Shown here piece after piece: positions 1 through 7,025 of a stretch of DNA of 10,728 nt (position 1 is the stretch's first letter; the number at the start of each line of letters is the position of its first letter). Position numbers and translations under genes: made by a program. This stretch comes from Balneolales bacterium (GTDB lineage: Bacteria; Bacteroidota; Rhodothermia; Balneolales; Natronogracilivirgulaceae). The stretch is from contig SKNL01000206.1 of the NCBI GenBank assembly GCA_007120555.1, forward strand, positions 1-10,728, written 5' to 3'. A model generated the notes under the pieces. It ran no database searches and was not told where the DNA came from. It saw only the letters and a list, made by a program, of their open reading frames with translations.

Positions 1-609
1 AATGCGCGCGGACGCACACGCACCCGTGAGTTGCGGACCTGGAACATCCACCGGGAAAACATAACCAAACAGCTGGTATTTTTCGAGGCGCCTGCCGACG
101 TGCGCGATACCGGACTGCTCACCGTCACCGAGAACGGCGATGAGACCCAGCGTGTGTACCTGCCGGCTGTCGGACGCGTGCAGACCATCGGCGCGTCACA
201 GCGCAGCGACCGGTTCATGGGCAGCGATTTCACCTACGAGGACCTCGGACAGCAAAACCCGGATAATTTCGATTTCACGGAAATGGACCGGGATTCGGAG
301 CGCATCCTGCTGGAGGCCGTGCCGCGACGTGAAAGCCAGTACGCGCGCATCCATTTCCACATCGACCCGCAGGATTACATCCTGCTGAAGGCCGAGTATT
401 TCAACAATGACGGCGAAATCTTCAAACGGCTGGAGCCGGACGAGTACCAGAATGTGACCGGCGACTTGTGGCGGCCGTATTACATGGTCATGTTCGACCT
501 CGAGAACGGGCGCAAAACCGAGCTGCGCTGGAAAGAGCGCACGTTTGATGAGCCGATCCCCGATGATTTCTTCACCGACCGTCAGCTTCGCCGGGGCATC
601 CCCCGGTAA
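1..609 (+). CDS. LolA-like outer membrane lipoprotein-sorting family protein, 3' part
   Basis: The reading frame is open from the first base and ends at TAA 607-609, giving about 202 residues; the true start lies left of the window. A TTG at position 31 is only an internal codon, because in-frame residues before it (RGRTRTREL) already read as family sequence. The segment YLPAVGRVQTIGAS followed by FMGSDFTYEDL is characteristic of the LolA_like family (outer membrane lipoprotein-sorting protein), a periplasmic beta-fold related to LolA/LolB that is often encoded beside RND/MMPL-type exporters. Later strands alternate hydrophobic and acidic residues as expected for the half-barrel. The exact partner is unknown because the upstream neighbour is not visible. 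Base composition is about 60% GC by hand counts of three 60-base lines, clearly above the rest of the window. The family call is from recognised motifs; its job in lipid or lipoprotein handling is inferred from the family. Confidence 0.82.
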   Translation, partial: NARGRTRTRELRTWNIHRENITKQLVFFEAPADVRDTGLLTVTENGDETQRVYLPAVGRVQTIGASQRSDRFMGSDFTYEDLGQQNPDNFDFTEMDRDSERILLEAVPRRESQYARIHFHIDPQDYILLKAEYFNNDGEIFKRLEPDEYQNVTGDLWRPYYMVMFDLENGRKTELRWKERTFDEPIPDDFFTDRQLRRGIPR

Positions 610-688
610 TCTTCAGAAAGAACCCAAAAACCGTGTCCGGACAAATTGAGATTATTTAGCTGAAGTGGGGGTCTTAGACAGCCATGAA

Positions 689-1549
689 TCAATATTCACA
701 AGTAACCGGATCATCAGCTACGTAATAGGATTTGAAATTGGTTGCATTCGGATCCATGCACCCTCTCAGGTTCAGTATTCTGACGCTGCGGAAATGTGTC
801 GGGTGGCTTTCCGATTGCAAGGCGATGAAACCGGATGCCAGAGGTGTACCATCCACCAACTGTAGACCGGAATACTCAATGACCGACTCCCCGTTCAGGA
901 TGTGCCGGGCCAGCGAATCACCATGCACAACCAGCTCTGCCCTGACCCATTGATCTCCGTGATGCGTCGGACCACCGGAGTCTGTACAATGGCTGGTTTC
1001 CAGAGTACCGTCAACCACGACATGCGTTCCCGGAGTACAAATACTGCCATTGGGTCGATCCTGCTGGCCGTCACCTCCCAACAATTGGAACTCAATCGAA
1101 ACTGGAAAGTGCTGATCCCTCTTCATACTGGCCGCCGACTGCGAGTGAAACATTATTCCATTGTTGCGGTATGCCCATCCGGGTCCACCGGGCACCTGTT
1201 CACCCACAAAACGGTACTCCACTACAAGTCTGTAGTGCGAGAAAGACTCATCGTAAAAAATGTGACCAAACCGGTCATCGAAGTCATCATATCGGCTGTA
1301 ATCAACTTTCAAGATGCCATTTTCTACCCTGAACGTCTCATGATGATTGTTGTTCAGTTCATGTCCCGCAATTTTTATGTCCCAGCCATCAAGGCTGACT
1401 CCATTGAAGAGATCTGACCACTCTTCCTGATGGATGTCACGTTTTTGAGCAAATGTATCAGCAATGACAATCACCATAAAAAAAAGAAGCAGATGCGAAC
1501 GGGATAAAATGAGGTTGAGATTGGTTGGAAGTATGTTGGTCTTGATCAT
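689..1549 (-). CDS. Secreted DUF1080 / 3-keto-disaccharide hydrolase family protein
   Basis: The 286-residue product starts at ATG 1549; an in-frame TTG at 1558 is possible but gives no better start. Residues 1-34 form a Sec signal peptide (hydrophobic LLLFFMVIVIA, likely cleavage after TFA). The mature part is a concanavalin-like beta-jelly roll of the DUF1080 family (3-keto-disaccharide hydrolase): LFNGVSLDGW near 47-56, NNGIMFHSQ near 129-137, SIEFQLLGG near 151-159 and GFIALQSE near 240-247, followed by the usual arginine-containing last strand. Family members cleave 3-ketoglycosides, so a role downstream of the dehydrogenases in this window fits. The last 24 residues begin GCMDPNATNF and end DDPVTCEY, a two-cysteine tail known from Bacteroidota secreted proteins. 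The gene faces the LolA-like gene (79 bp between stops) and diverges from the ApbE gene. The substrate is unknown. Confidence 0.88.
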   Translation of the reverse strand: MIKTNILPTNLNLILSRSHLLLFFMVIVIADTFAQKRDIHQEEWSDLFNGVSLDGWDIKIAGHELNNNHHETFRVENGILKVDYSRYDDFDDRFGHIFYDESFSHYRLVVEYRFVGEQVPGGPGWAYRNNGIMFHSQSAASMKRDQHFPVSIEFQLLGGDGQQDRPNGSICTPGTHVVVDGTLETSHCTDSGGPTHHGDQWVRAELVVHGDSLARHILNGESVIEYSGLQLVDGTPLASGFIALQSESHPTHFRSVRILNLRGCMDPNATNFKSYYVADDPVTCEY

Positions 1550-1748
1550 CGGATCCAAAAATTTGCGTAATTGTTTGAGAATGAGAAGAAGAACGGTACT
1601 TCCATTGCACGGGCCAGATCATTAACTGGTAATTTTATGGAATAATATACGGATAATCCTTTTTGTGAGTTTTTCAAAGATGTGCTTTTACTTTCAGGGA
1701 TTAACATGCTAAACTTGCATTCACTTCTAATTCTTTTATTCTGAAACT

Positions 1749-2816
1749 ATGCAGTGCTGCCAAATCCGTATCCGGCGTACGCTTTGCCTTTTTTTCGTCC
1801 TTTTTATCTTTCTGGCTGCAATCCCTAATCCGGTCAGTACCGAAGCAACCGGAAATGAATCCAGGTTAGTTTTTGAGTCGCCGCATATGGGCACGCTGTT
1901 TCGAATCACCGTGTACTCTCACGACTCCGAACGTGCCTGCGAAGCAGCCGATTCCGCTTTTCAAAGAGTTGAAGTCCTGAACTCCATTTTCAGCGATTAC
2001 CTGCCTGATAGTGAAGTCCAACTTCTTTCCAATGCTTCCGGAAGCGGTCAGTATATCCCGGTAAGCAAGGAATTGTACGATATTTTGCGAATTGCGCAAG
2101 AGGTATCACAGCTGACCGGCGGGGCATTTGATGTCACGGCCGGTCCCTTGACCCACGCATGGCGTGACCTGATCCGGCAGTCGCGTTCCGATCTTCCCGG
2201 TCAGGATGAGATTTCGGTCTTATCAAAATCTGTCGGATATGAACATATCTCTTTTCACGAAACAGAACGTGCCATCCGGCTTAACGCACCCGACATGCAA
2301 ATTGATCTTGGGGGGATAGGCAAGGGATATGCTGCCTCGGAGATCTGGAACGTGCTTCAACATTTTGGGCTGAAAAAGGTGCTTATCGATGCCGGTGGCG
2401 ACATACTGACCGGCGATCCTCCACCCGGCAGAAATCATTGGATACTGGTGCTTCCGGAGAACCCTGAAAATGGCAAACAGACACCCAAATCCATAAAACT
2501 GTCCAACAAGGCGATAACTACCTCGGGTGATCTTTATCAGTTTATTGAAATTGAAGGTGTTCGTTATTCGCATATCGTGGATCCCGAAACTGGTTTGGGG
2601 GTAACTCATCAGAATTCCGCGACTGTCATTGGAAATGACGCCACGCTGACGGATGCCCTGGCAACAGCCCTGGCTGTCCTTCCACCAGAAGACGGAATTG
2701 CAATGATTAACCAACTCGACGGATACGAAGCACGTATTCACGTATTCTCGGAAGAAGGTCCCGTCTTTCTCCATTCTGATGGGTTTGAAAAATTCGCAAT
2801 TCTCCCGGGAGATTGA
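1749..2816 (+). CDS. apbE: FAD:protein FMN transferase (ApbE family), exported
   Basis: The 355-residue product matches the usual length of ApbE flavin transferases, which attach FMN covalently to Thr/Ser of extracytoplasmic redox proteins using FAD and Mg2+. Visible family motifs are MGTLF (47-51), FDVTAGPL (127-134), DLGGIGKGYA (186-195), DAGGD (214-218), SGDLYQF (259-265), SHIVDPETG (274-282) and TDALATAL (301-308); the GGIGKGYA and TDALATA segments contribute the metal and FAD site in the family. The N-terminus has RIRR followed by a hydrophobic run (LCLFFVLFIFLAAI). No clear lipobox is seen, so it may be released or held by an uncleaved signal. The ATG at 1749 directly precedes this signal. 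The gene is the only plus-strand gene in the middle of the window. No flavinylation target of the type DxxTGAT was noticed in any product here, so its client lies elsewhere. Confidence 0.93.
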   Translation: MQCCQIRIRRTLCLFFVLFIFLAAIPNPVSTEATGNESRLVFESPHMGTLFRITVYSHDSERACEAADSAFQRVEVLNSIFSDYLPDSEVQLLSNASGSGQYIPVSKELYDILRIAQEVSQLTGGAFDVTAGPLTHAWRDLIRQSRSDLPGQDEISVLSKSVGYEHISFHETERAIRLNAPDMQIDLGGIGKGYAASEIWNVLQHFGLKKVLIDAGGDILTGDPPPGRNHWILVLPENPENGKQTPKSIKLSNKAITTSGDLYQFIEIEGVRYSHIVDPETGLGVTHQNSATVIGNDATLTDALATALAVLPPEDGIAMINQLDGYEARIHVFSEEGPVFLHSDGFEKFAILPGD

Positions 2817-2891
2817 ATCAGCCAGTTTACAGGAGACCCGTGCGCTTTGCAATAAATGCTGATGGATAGTCAACCAAAAAACAGGGGAATG

Positions 2892-3560
2892 TCAATCCTC
2901 AAAAGTTACCGTAAAATTGTAATCCACCCTGACGGCATCGGTGGTCGTCAAAGCTCCCCGCATGAATGTTGGTGGCTCAATTCCCAAATCCGTCATATTC
3001 ATTTCAAAATCACCAAAGATCCGGAAGGTTTCCCCGGAAAGCTGACGCACATAAACCTCATGCTCAAGTTCGTATTCAGAACCTGCCGCACCAACAACAC
3101 CATTGACGATAAAACCCTGCTCCTCAGAGCCGCTATCTGCCAGCATATCAACAATATTTGTCATTCTGTATTCCAATTTGGCATAGGTTTCACTCTCAAG
3201 TGACTGATTCATGGTCTGGTTCATCATGCGGATGCCGGATTCAAGAGAGTGATTCGGAATGTACAAATAGACTTCTTCAATCCACTGAGCCGGGTTGCCA
3301 GAATTTTCATCGGGTTGTATATAGGCAGGACCAAGGCGAATTATCCCCCCCAGGGTATCCGATACAATATCCCAATCCCTGACATTTGATGTGCCTGAGA
3401 TCCTGAATTCAACGTCGCTGAAATGAAATAAAGGTGAAGATGAAGATGAAGGCGACGGCGACTCAGTGTTACTCCAATCCAATCCCTGACTGTCTGCATA
3501 ACTGAGGGAAGCCGATATCATGCAGAAAATCAATAAAAACGTCACTATTCGAAAACGCAT
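2892..3560 (-). CDS. Secreted YceI-like lipocalin-fold protein
   Basis: The 222-residue product begins with a Sec signal (MRFRIVTFLLIFCMISASLSYA, cleaved near residue 22). A short Ser/Pro-rich linker (34-43) follows. The rest reads as a YceI-like beta-barrel: FRISGTSNVRDWDI at 52-65 corresponds to the typical GTS-V-HDW strand of Bacteroidota YceI proteins, IPNHSLESG at 101-109 to the IPVxSLxSG segment, and RGALTTTDAVRVDYNFTV at 201-218 to the C-terminal strands. The usual His of HDW is Arg here. YceI proteins bind isoprenoid or other lipophilic ligands in the periplasm, and homologues occur beside cytochromes and quinone enzymes; the ligand here is not predictable. The gene converges on apbE with 75 bp between stops. 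It follows the minus-strand sugar cluster after a 113-bp gap containing a possible terminator, so it is probably transcribed separately. Confidence 0.78.
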   Translation of the reverse strand: MRFRIVTFLLIFCMISASLSYADSQGLDWSNTESPSPSSSSSPLFHFSDVEFRISGTSNVRDWDIVSDTLGGIIRLGPAYIQPDENSGNPAQWIEEVYLYIPNHSLESGIRMMNQTMNQSLESETYAKLEYRMTNIVDMLADSGSEEQGFIVNGVVGAAGSEYELEHEVYVRQLSGETFRIFGDFEMNMTDLGIEPPTFMRGALTTTDAVRVDYNFTVTFED

Positions 3561-3642
3561 ATTACTCTATGGGTTATAATTGAGCTGTTCAAATGGTTAC
3601 ATGTGCGTTATCAATGCTAAAAAATCAAACATGATTACCCGC

Positions 3643-3664
3643 AAAAAAAACTGCTATGGCAATC
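3643..3664 (-). terminator. Possible weak rho-independent terminator after the isomerase pseudogene
   Basis: On the minus strand, about 9 bases after the stop of the pseudogene, GATTGC-CATA-GCAGTT can form a six-pair stem (two of them G-T) with a four-base loop, running straight into a T tract (positions 3650-3643 are eight A on the + strand). The stem is short, so this is tentative, but its place at the end of the minus-strand sugar cluster and before yceI is appropriate. Confidence 0.35.
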
Positions 3665-3673
3665 ACTTTACTA

Positions 3674-4527
3674 CTATAATCCCAGTACATCCCTGTTGAG
3701 TTTCTCGTCGGCTCCGGCACCGGCAAAATCGTCAAATGCCTTTTCCGTTTTCCGGATAATGTGATCAGCAATGAACATCGCTCCTTCGGCTGCCCCTTGC
3801 TCGGGATGTTTCAGACAGCACTCCCACTCCAGAACAGGCCAGCCTTCAAAATCATATTGTGCCATTTTACTGAAGATGGCCCGGAAGTTAACATCCCCGT
3901 CACCCGGTGAGCGAAAACGGCCGGGTCGATCCACCCATCCCTGATATCCGCCATATACCCCGGAACGCCCCTGCGGCTTGAATTCGGCGTCTTTCACATG
4001 AAAAAGCCGGATTCGTTCTTGGTAGATATCGATGAATTCCAGATAATCCATCGGCTGCAATACGAAATAGCTCGGATCATACAGGATATTCGCTCTGGGA
4101 TGATTGCCTGTGGCTTCCAGAAAACGTTCATAAGTGACACCATCATGAAGATCCTCACCGGGATGCAGCTCATAACAGACATCCACGCCATTCTCATCAA
4201 ATTCTCTGAGAATGGGCAGCCAGCGATCTGCCAGCTCTTCGAATCCGGTCTCGACCAGACCGGCCGGACGCTGAGGCCAGGGATACATCGTATGCCAAAG
4301 CAATCCACCTGAAAATGTGACATGAGCGGTGAATCCCGGGTTCATGCTGGCTCTGGCCGCGTATTTCATCTGGTCAATCGCCCATTGAGTTCGTGCCTTT
4401 GGATCGTCATGGACCTCGGAGGGAGCAAAGCCGCCGAACAGCTTGTCGCAGGCCGGATGGACCGAAGACTGTTAAAGGGCTCCTGATCGCCCATAAACTT
4501 AGCCAAAAAAATTGCCGGACCTTTCAT
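3674..4527 (-). pseudogene. Sugar phosphate isomerase/epimerase (xylose-isomerase-like TIM barrel), disrupted by internal deletion
   Basis: Two pieces of one gene lie in different frames. The first starts at ATG 4527 with GAGG about 7 bases upstream and reads MKGPAIFLAKFMGDQEPF and then NSL up to about 4465, the expected N-terminus of a family of about 350-residue isomerase/epimerase proteins. The second, shifted by one base, begins near 4462 with VHPACDKLFGGFAPSEV and runs to TAA at 3674. It contains YPWPQRPAGLVET, YELHPGED, LYDPSYFVLQ, FHVKD and LEWECCLKHPE, which carry the metal-binding Glu, Asp, His and Glu of the barrel. From memory of the family, roughly 60-75 residues (strands beta1 to beta3) are missing between the pieces. 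The ATG at 4369 that opens the 231-residue stretch is internal (upstream in-frame residues still match the family) and has no ribosome binding site. It lies 51 bp after the Tat-exported isomerase gene, as last cistron. It was cytoplasmic when intact, since the N-terminus has no signal. Confidence 0.85.
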
Positions 4528-4578
4528 AATTAACCTCGTTTTCTGTTCAGGTTTTACATCTGAAATTTCGTTGCCTTT

Positions 4579-5571
4579 TTACACATCACACAGCGCAATA
4601 GCCTGGCGAAGCCCATCCATCGGATTTCTTGTCGGAATGAATTCATGACCCACATAGCCTTCATAGCCGATTTCCAGCAATGCTTCCATGATGGCGGGAT
4701 AATTCAACTCTTGCGCATGGTCCATCTCTACCCGGCCCGGAACTCCGGCTGTATGGATATGTCCGATAAGATCAACGCCATATTCGCGGATGCGGGCAAT
4801 GATATCCCCGTTCATAATCTGTACGTGATAGATATCGAACAGCAGTTTTACCCGGGGTGAACCGACGCGTCGAACGATGTCGGCGCAGTAATCAATATCA
4901 TCACCCTGATAGGCGGGGTGGCCTCTGAAATCATCATCCGCCACACGTGAATTCAGATGCTCCAGGCAGATGGTAACCCCATGGTGTTCGGCATCTTGGG
5001 CAAGCTCTTCAAGTCCCTTTACCGTATGATCGGCTCCCTCTTCCGGTGATATTTCCCCATCCTGGGGACGATCATTGTTCCGGTATCTGTATCCGGTAAA
5101 AGCAATGACGGAAGGAACTCCGGCGCTTGCACATTCCTGGATCCTGCGCCTGGTCGTTTCGATGACCTGGGGCTGATAGCGTGGATTGTTCAGACCCTTT
5201 TCGTATGGCGGGTCCGGCATGCCGTTTACAGACAGGACACATTCCAATCCGTATTTGCGCATGGTCTTCCAGGCGTCAGGCCCAACCAGTTCAATTCCCT
5301 TGCATCCCAAATCTACAGCAGCCTGGCAAAGCTGATCCAGATTCCATTTTCCACCAAAAGCCATATAAGGCCAGGATACCAGTACCTGATGGATCCTTCT
5401 ACGACGATCCGCTGAGGAGCGCGCCTTCTTTGCGGTGGCGAGCAATTCACCAGCACCCAGCCCCAGCAGTCCGGTTGACATAACCGCAGTCAGTGCTGCC
5501 GTATTCCGGATCATATCACGACGGCTTTGCAGCAATGACTCCTGAGCCCAGAAATCTTTGGTTTTTTTCAT
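4579..5571 (-). CDS. Tat-exported hydroxypyruvate isomerase-like TIM-barrel protein
   Basis: The 330-residue product starts at ATG 5571 and ends at TAA 4579. Residues 16-45 look like a twin-arginine signal: SRRDMIR followed by an alanine/leucine-rich segment. From residue 60 it is an AP-endonuclease-2/xylose-isomerase-like TIM barrel closest to the hydroxypyruvate isomerase group: EHLNS (Glu204), LLFDIYHVQ (Asp246), HIHTAGVPGR (His272) and YVGHEF (Glu310) supply the expected divalent-metal ligands and the VPGR phosphate/carboxylate-loop signature. Annotation as hydroxypyruvate isomerase is a family label. In this setting it more plausibly isomerises or epimerises a keto-sugar in the periplasm. 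It is 28 bp downstream of the Tat-exported dehydrogenase, so the two are surely co-transcribed and probably act in the same compartment. Confidence 0.87.
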   Translation of the reverse strand: MKKTKDFWAQESLLQSRRDMIRNTAALTAVMSTGLLGLGAGELLATAKKARSSADRRRRIHQVLVSWPYMAFGGKWNLDQLCQAAVDLGCKGIELVGPDAWKTMRKYGLECVLSVNGMPDPPYEKGLNNPRYQPQVIETTRRRIQECASAGVPSVIAFTGYRYRNNDRPQDGEISPEEGADHTVKGLEELAQDAEHHGVTICLEHLNSRVADDDFRGHPAYQGDDIDYCADIVRRVGSPRVKLLFDIYHVQIMNGDIIARIREYGVDLIGHIHTAGVPGRVEMDHAQELNYPAIMEALLEIGYEGYVGHEFIPTRNPMDGLRQAIALCDV

Positions 5572-5599
5572 CGTATTCTGGTCATTTTACGCTGTTATG

Positions 5600-6937
5600 T
5601 CACAATACCGGGGTTTGTCCGGGAATCGGAATCGGATAGTATCCATTCTCATCCGGAAGGACCGGTGGCTCGATATCCCAATCGATGTGATCGGGTACCA
5701 GTTTGTCCTGCGAATGCAGCGCAGCATCCCAGTCAATCATTTGTCCGGTGTAGGTAGCCATACGTCCCATCACTCCCGCAAGGGTAGATTTGGCGCCATA
5801 ATCGGTATTGTCTATGACATGCCCCCGTCGAATGGACTCAAAAAGTTCGTCTATCTCCTGCTGATATGGATTGGGATCTTCAAGCCCATCATGCTCAAAG
5901 CGAACATTCTGATTTCGATCACGGATGATGGCATTGTTGCTGCCATCTATGCTGAGAACCCCCCGGGTACCCTGAAATTCTTCTGCCACCCGCATAAAAC
6001 ACCCGGGAATTTGACGGCACTGGCTGGCGATGACTGCCCCGCCCGGGTAGGTAAATTCTACAAAATGGTGGTCAAATATTTGCCCGTATTCCTTGCCTCT
6101 TCGCACTTCACGGCCTCCCATTCCCTGTGCTTTTTCAGGGTATTGGCCCAGAAACCAATTGGCAACATCAATCTGGTGAACGTGTTGCTCCAGAATATGG
6201 TCTCCGCATAACCAGTTGAAATAATACCAGTTACGCATCTGGTATTCCAGTTCCGAATATTCCGGTTTGCGCTCCCTCATCCACAATTCACCCTGGTTCC
6301 AGTAGACCTGGCCCGAAACAATATCACCTATTTCACGGTTGTGAATTCGGCGCAGTATTTCGCGATAATTATTCTGATAACGCCGTTGAAGCCCGACAAC
6401 CACATTAAGCTTTTTTCCCCTGGCGATTTTTCCGGATTCCAAAACAGTGCGCACGCCCGGTGCGTCGGTGGCAACGGGCTTCTCCATAAATACATGTTTC
6501 CCTTTTTCAACGGCATATTTGTAGTGGCGCGGGCAAAATCCCGGAGGAGTGACAAGCAGCACGACATCGGCGAGGTCTGTGGCCTTTTTATAGCCGTCGA
6601 ACCCAATGAATTTGTGGTCTTCAGGCACATCAAGTTGTTCGGAGTCACCAAAGCGCTGAAAAAGCCGGGAATAACTCTCTTCCAGACGATTCTCGAAAAC
6701 ATCGGCCATGGCCACCAGTTTGATATCACTTCCGGCAGCCAGGGCATTAAATGCGGCACCGGTGCCTCTGCCACCGCAACCGACAAGGGCAACTTTGATC
6801 ATATCGCTGCCCGCAGCATATGCACTTGATGAGAGTGGCAGTGAACCCAGCAAAAGACCGCTTGCTGTCATGGTCGCGCCTTTGACAAAATCACGTCTTG
6901 TGATTTCAATTTTTTTTTCTGTATCGTTTGTTTTCAT
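5600..6937 (-). CDS. Tat-exported Gfo/Idh/MocA family oxidoreductase
   Basis: The 445-residue product starts at ATG 6937. TRRDFVKG (13-20) followed by a hydrophobic, alanine-rich stretch and SAYA-A near 38-42 is a classical Tat signal, meaning the enzyme is exported folded with its nicotinamide cofactor. The Rossmann fold begins with VALVGCGGRGTG (49-60). EKPVATD (152-158) carries the family's catalytic lysine, and GDHILEQHVHQIDVANW (245-261) supplies the acidic/His pair of the second domain. The C-terminus (from about 410) is a proline-rich tail typical of the large exported subfamily. By family it oxidises or reduces a sugar hydroxyl using tightly bound NAD(P); glucose-fructose oxidoreductase of Zymomonas is an exported example. 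The next gene, a Tat-exported isomerase, follows after 28 bp. The specific substrate is not evident. Confidence 0.92.
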   Translation of the reverse strand: MKTNDTEKKIEITRRDFVKGATMTASGLLLGSLPLSSSAYAAGSDMIKVALVGCGGRGTGAAFNALAAGSDIKLVAMADVFENRLEESYSRLFQRFGDSEQLDVPEDHKFIGFDGYKKATDLADVVLLVTPPGFCPRHYKYAVEKGKHVFMEKPVATDAPGVRTVLESGKIARGKKLNVVVGLQRRYQNNYREILRRIHNREIGDIVSGQVYWNQGELWMRERKPEYSELEYQMRNWYYFNWLCGDHILEQHVHQIDVANWFLGQYPEKAQGMGGREVRRGKEYGQIFDHHFVEFTYPGGAVIASQCRQIPGCFMRVAEEFQGTRGVLSIDGSNNAIIRDRNQNVRFEHDGLEDPNPYQQEIDELFESIRRGHVIDNTDYGAKSTLAGVMGRMATYTGQMIDWDAALHSQDKLVPDHIDWDIEPPVLPDENGYYPIPIPGQTPVL

Positions 6938-7025
6938 TTCACTGAACCACTGTAAATTAGTCGTGATATGGCAATTATGCTGCTGATATGAATTGGTGTG
7001 CCTCCATTAATAGCATGAAAAAGGA

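Noticed and set aside
634..643. Palindrome TGTCCGGACA between the convergent LolA-like and DUF1080 genes as a terminator
   Set aside because: Only three pairs remain once a four-base loop is allowed; the nearby T run is interrupted.
902..1417. 171-residue open frame on the + strand opposite the DUF1080 gene
   Set aside because: Composition and residues show no domain, no ribosome binding site, and it lies wholly antisense to a recognisable gene.
1614..1629. Imperfect palindrome CCAGATCATTAACTGG in the divergent DUF1080/apbE intergenic region
   Set aside because: Only six of eight pairs match and no convincing promoter could be placed beside it in either direction; it could be a regulator site but is not strong enough to list.
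2801..2812. Perfect palindrome TCTCCCGGGAGA at the end of apbE as a bidirectional terminator
   Set aside because: It leaves no room for a loop beyond a four-base pair stem, lies inside the coding sequence and is not followed by a T tract.
2223..2873. 216-residue open frame on the minus strand opposite apbE
   Set aside because: It is antisense to a clearly conserved enzyme and shows no recognisable motif.
3674..4369. Calling the 231-residue frame an intact short isomerase from ATG 4369
   Set aside because: Family residues continue in frame upstream of this ATG to a stop at 4472-4474, the matching N-terminus is found in another frame, and no ribosome binding site precedes 4369.
5558..6211. 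217-residue + strand frame opposite the Tat-exported dehydrogenase
   Set aside because: Shadow of conserved coding sequence on the other strand; no signal, domain or start context.
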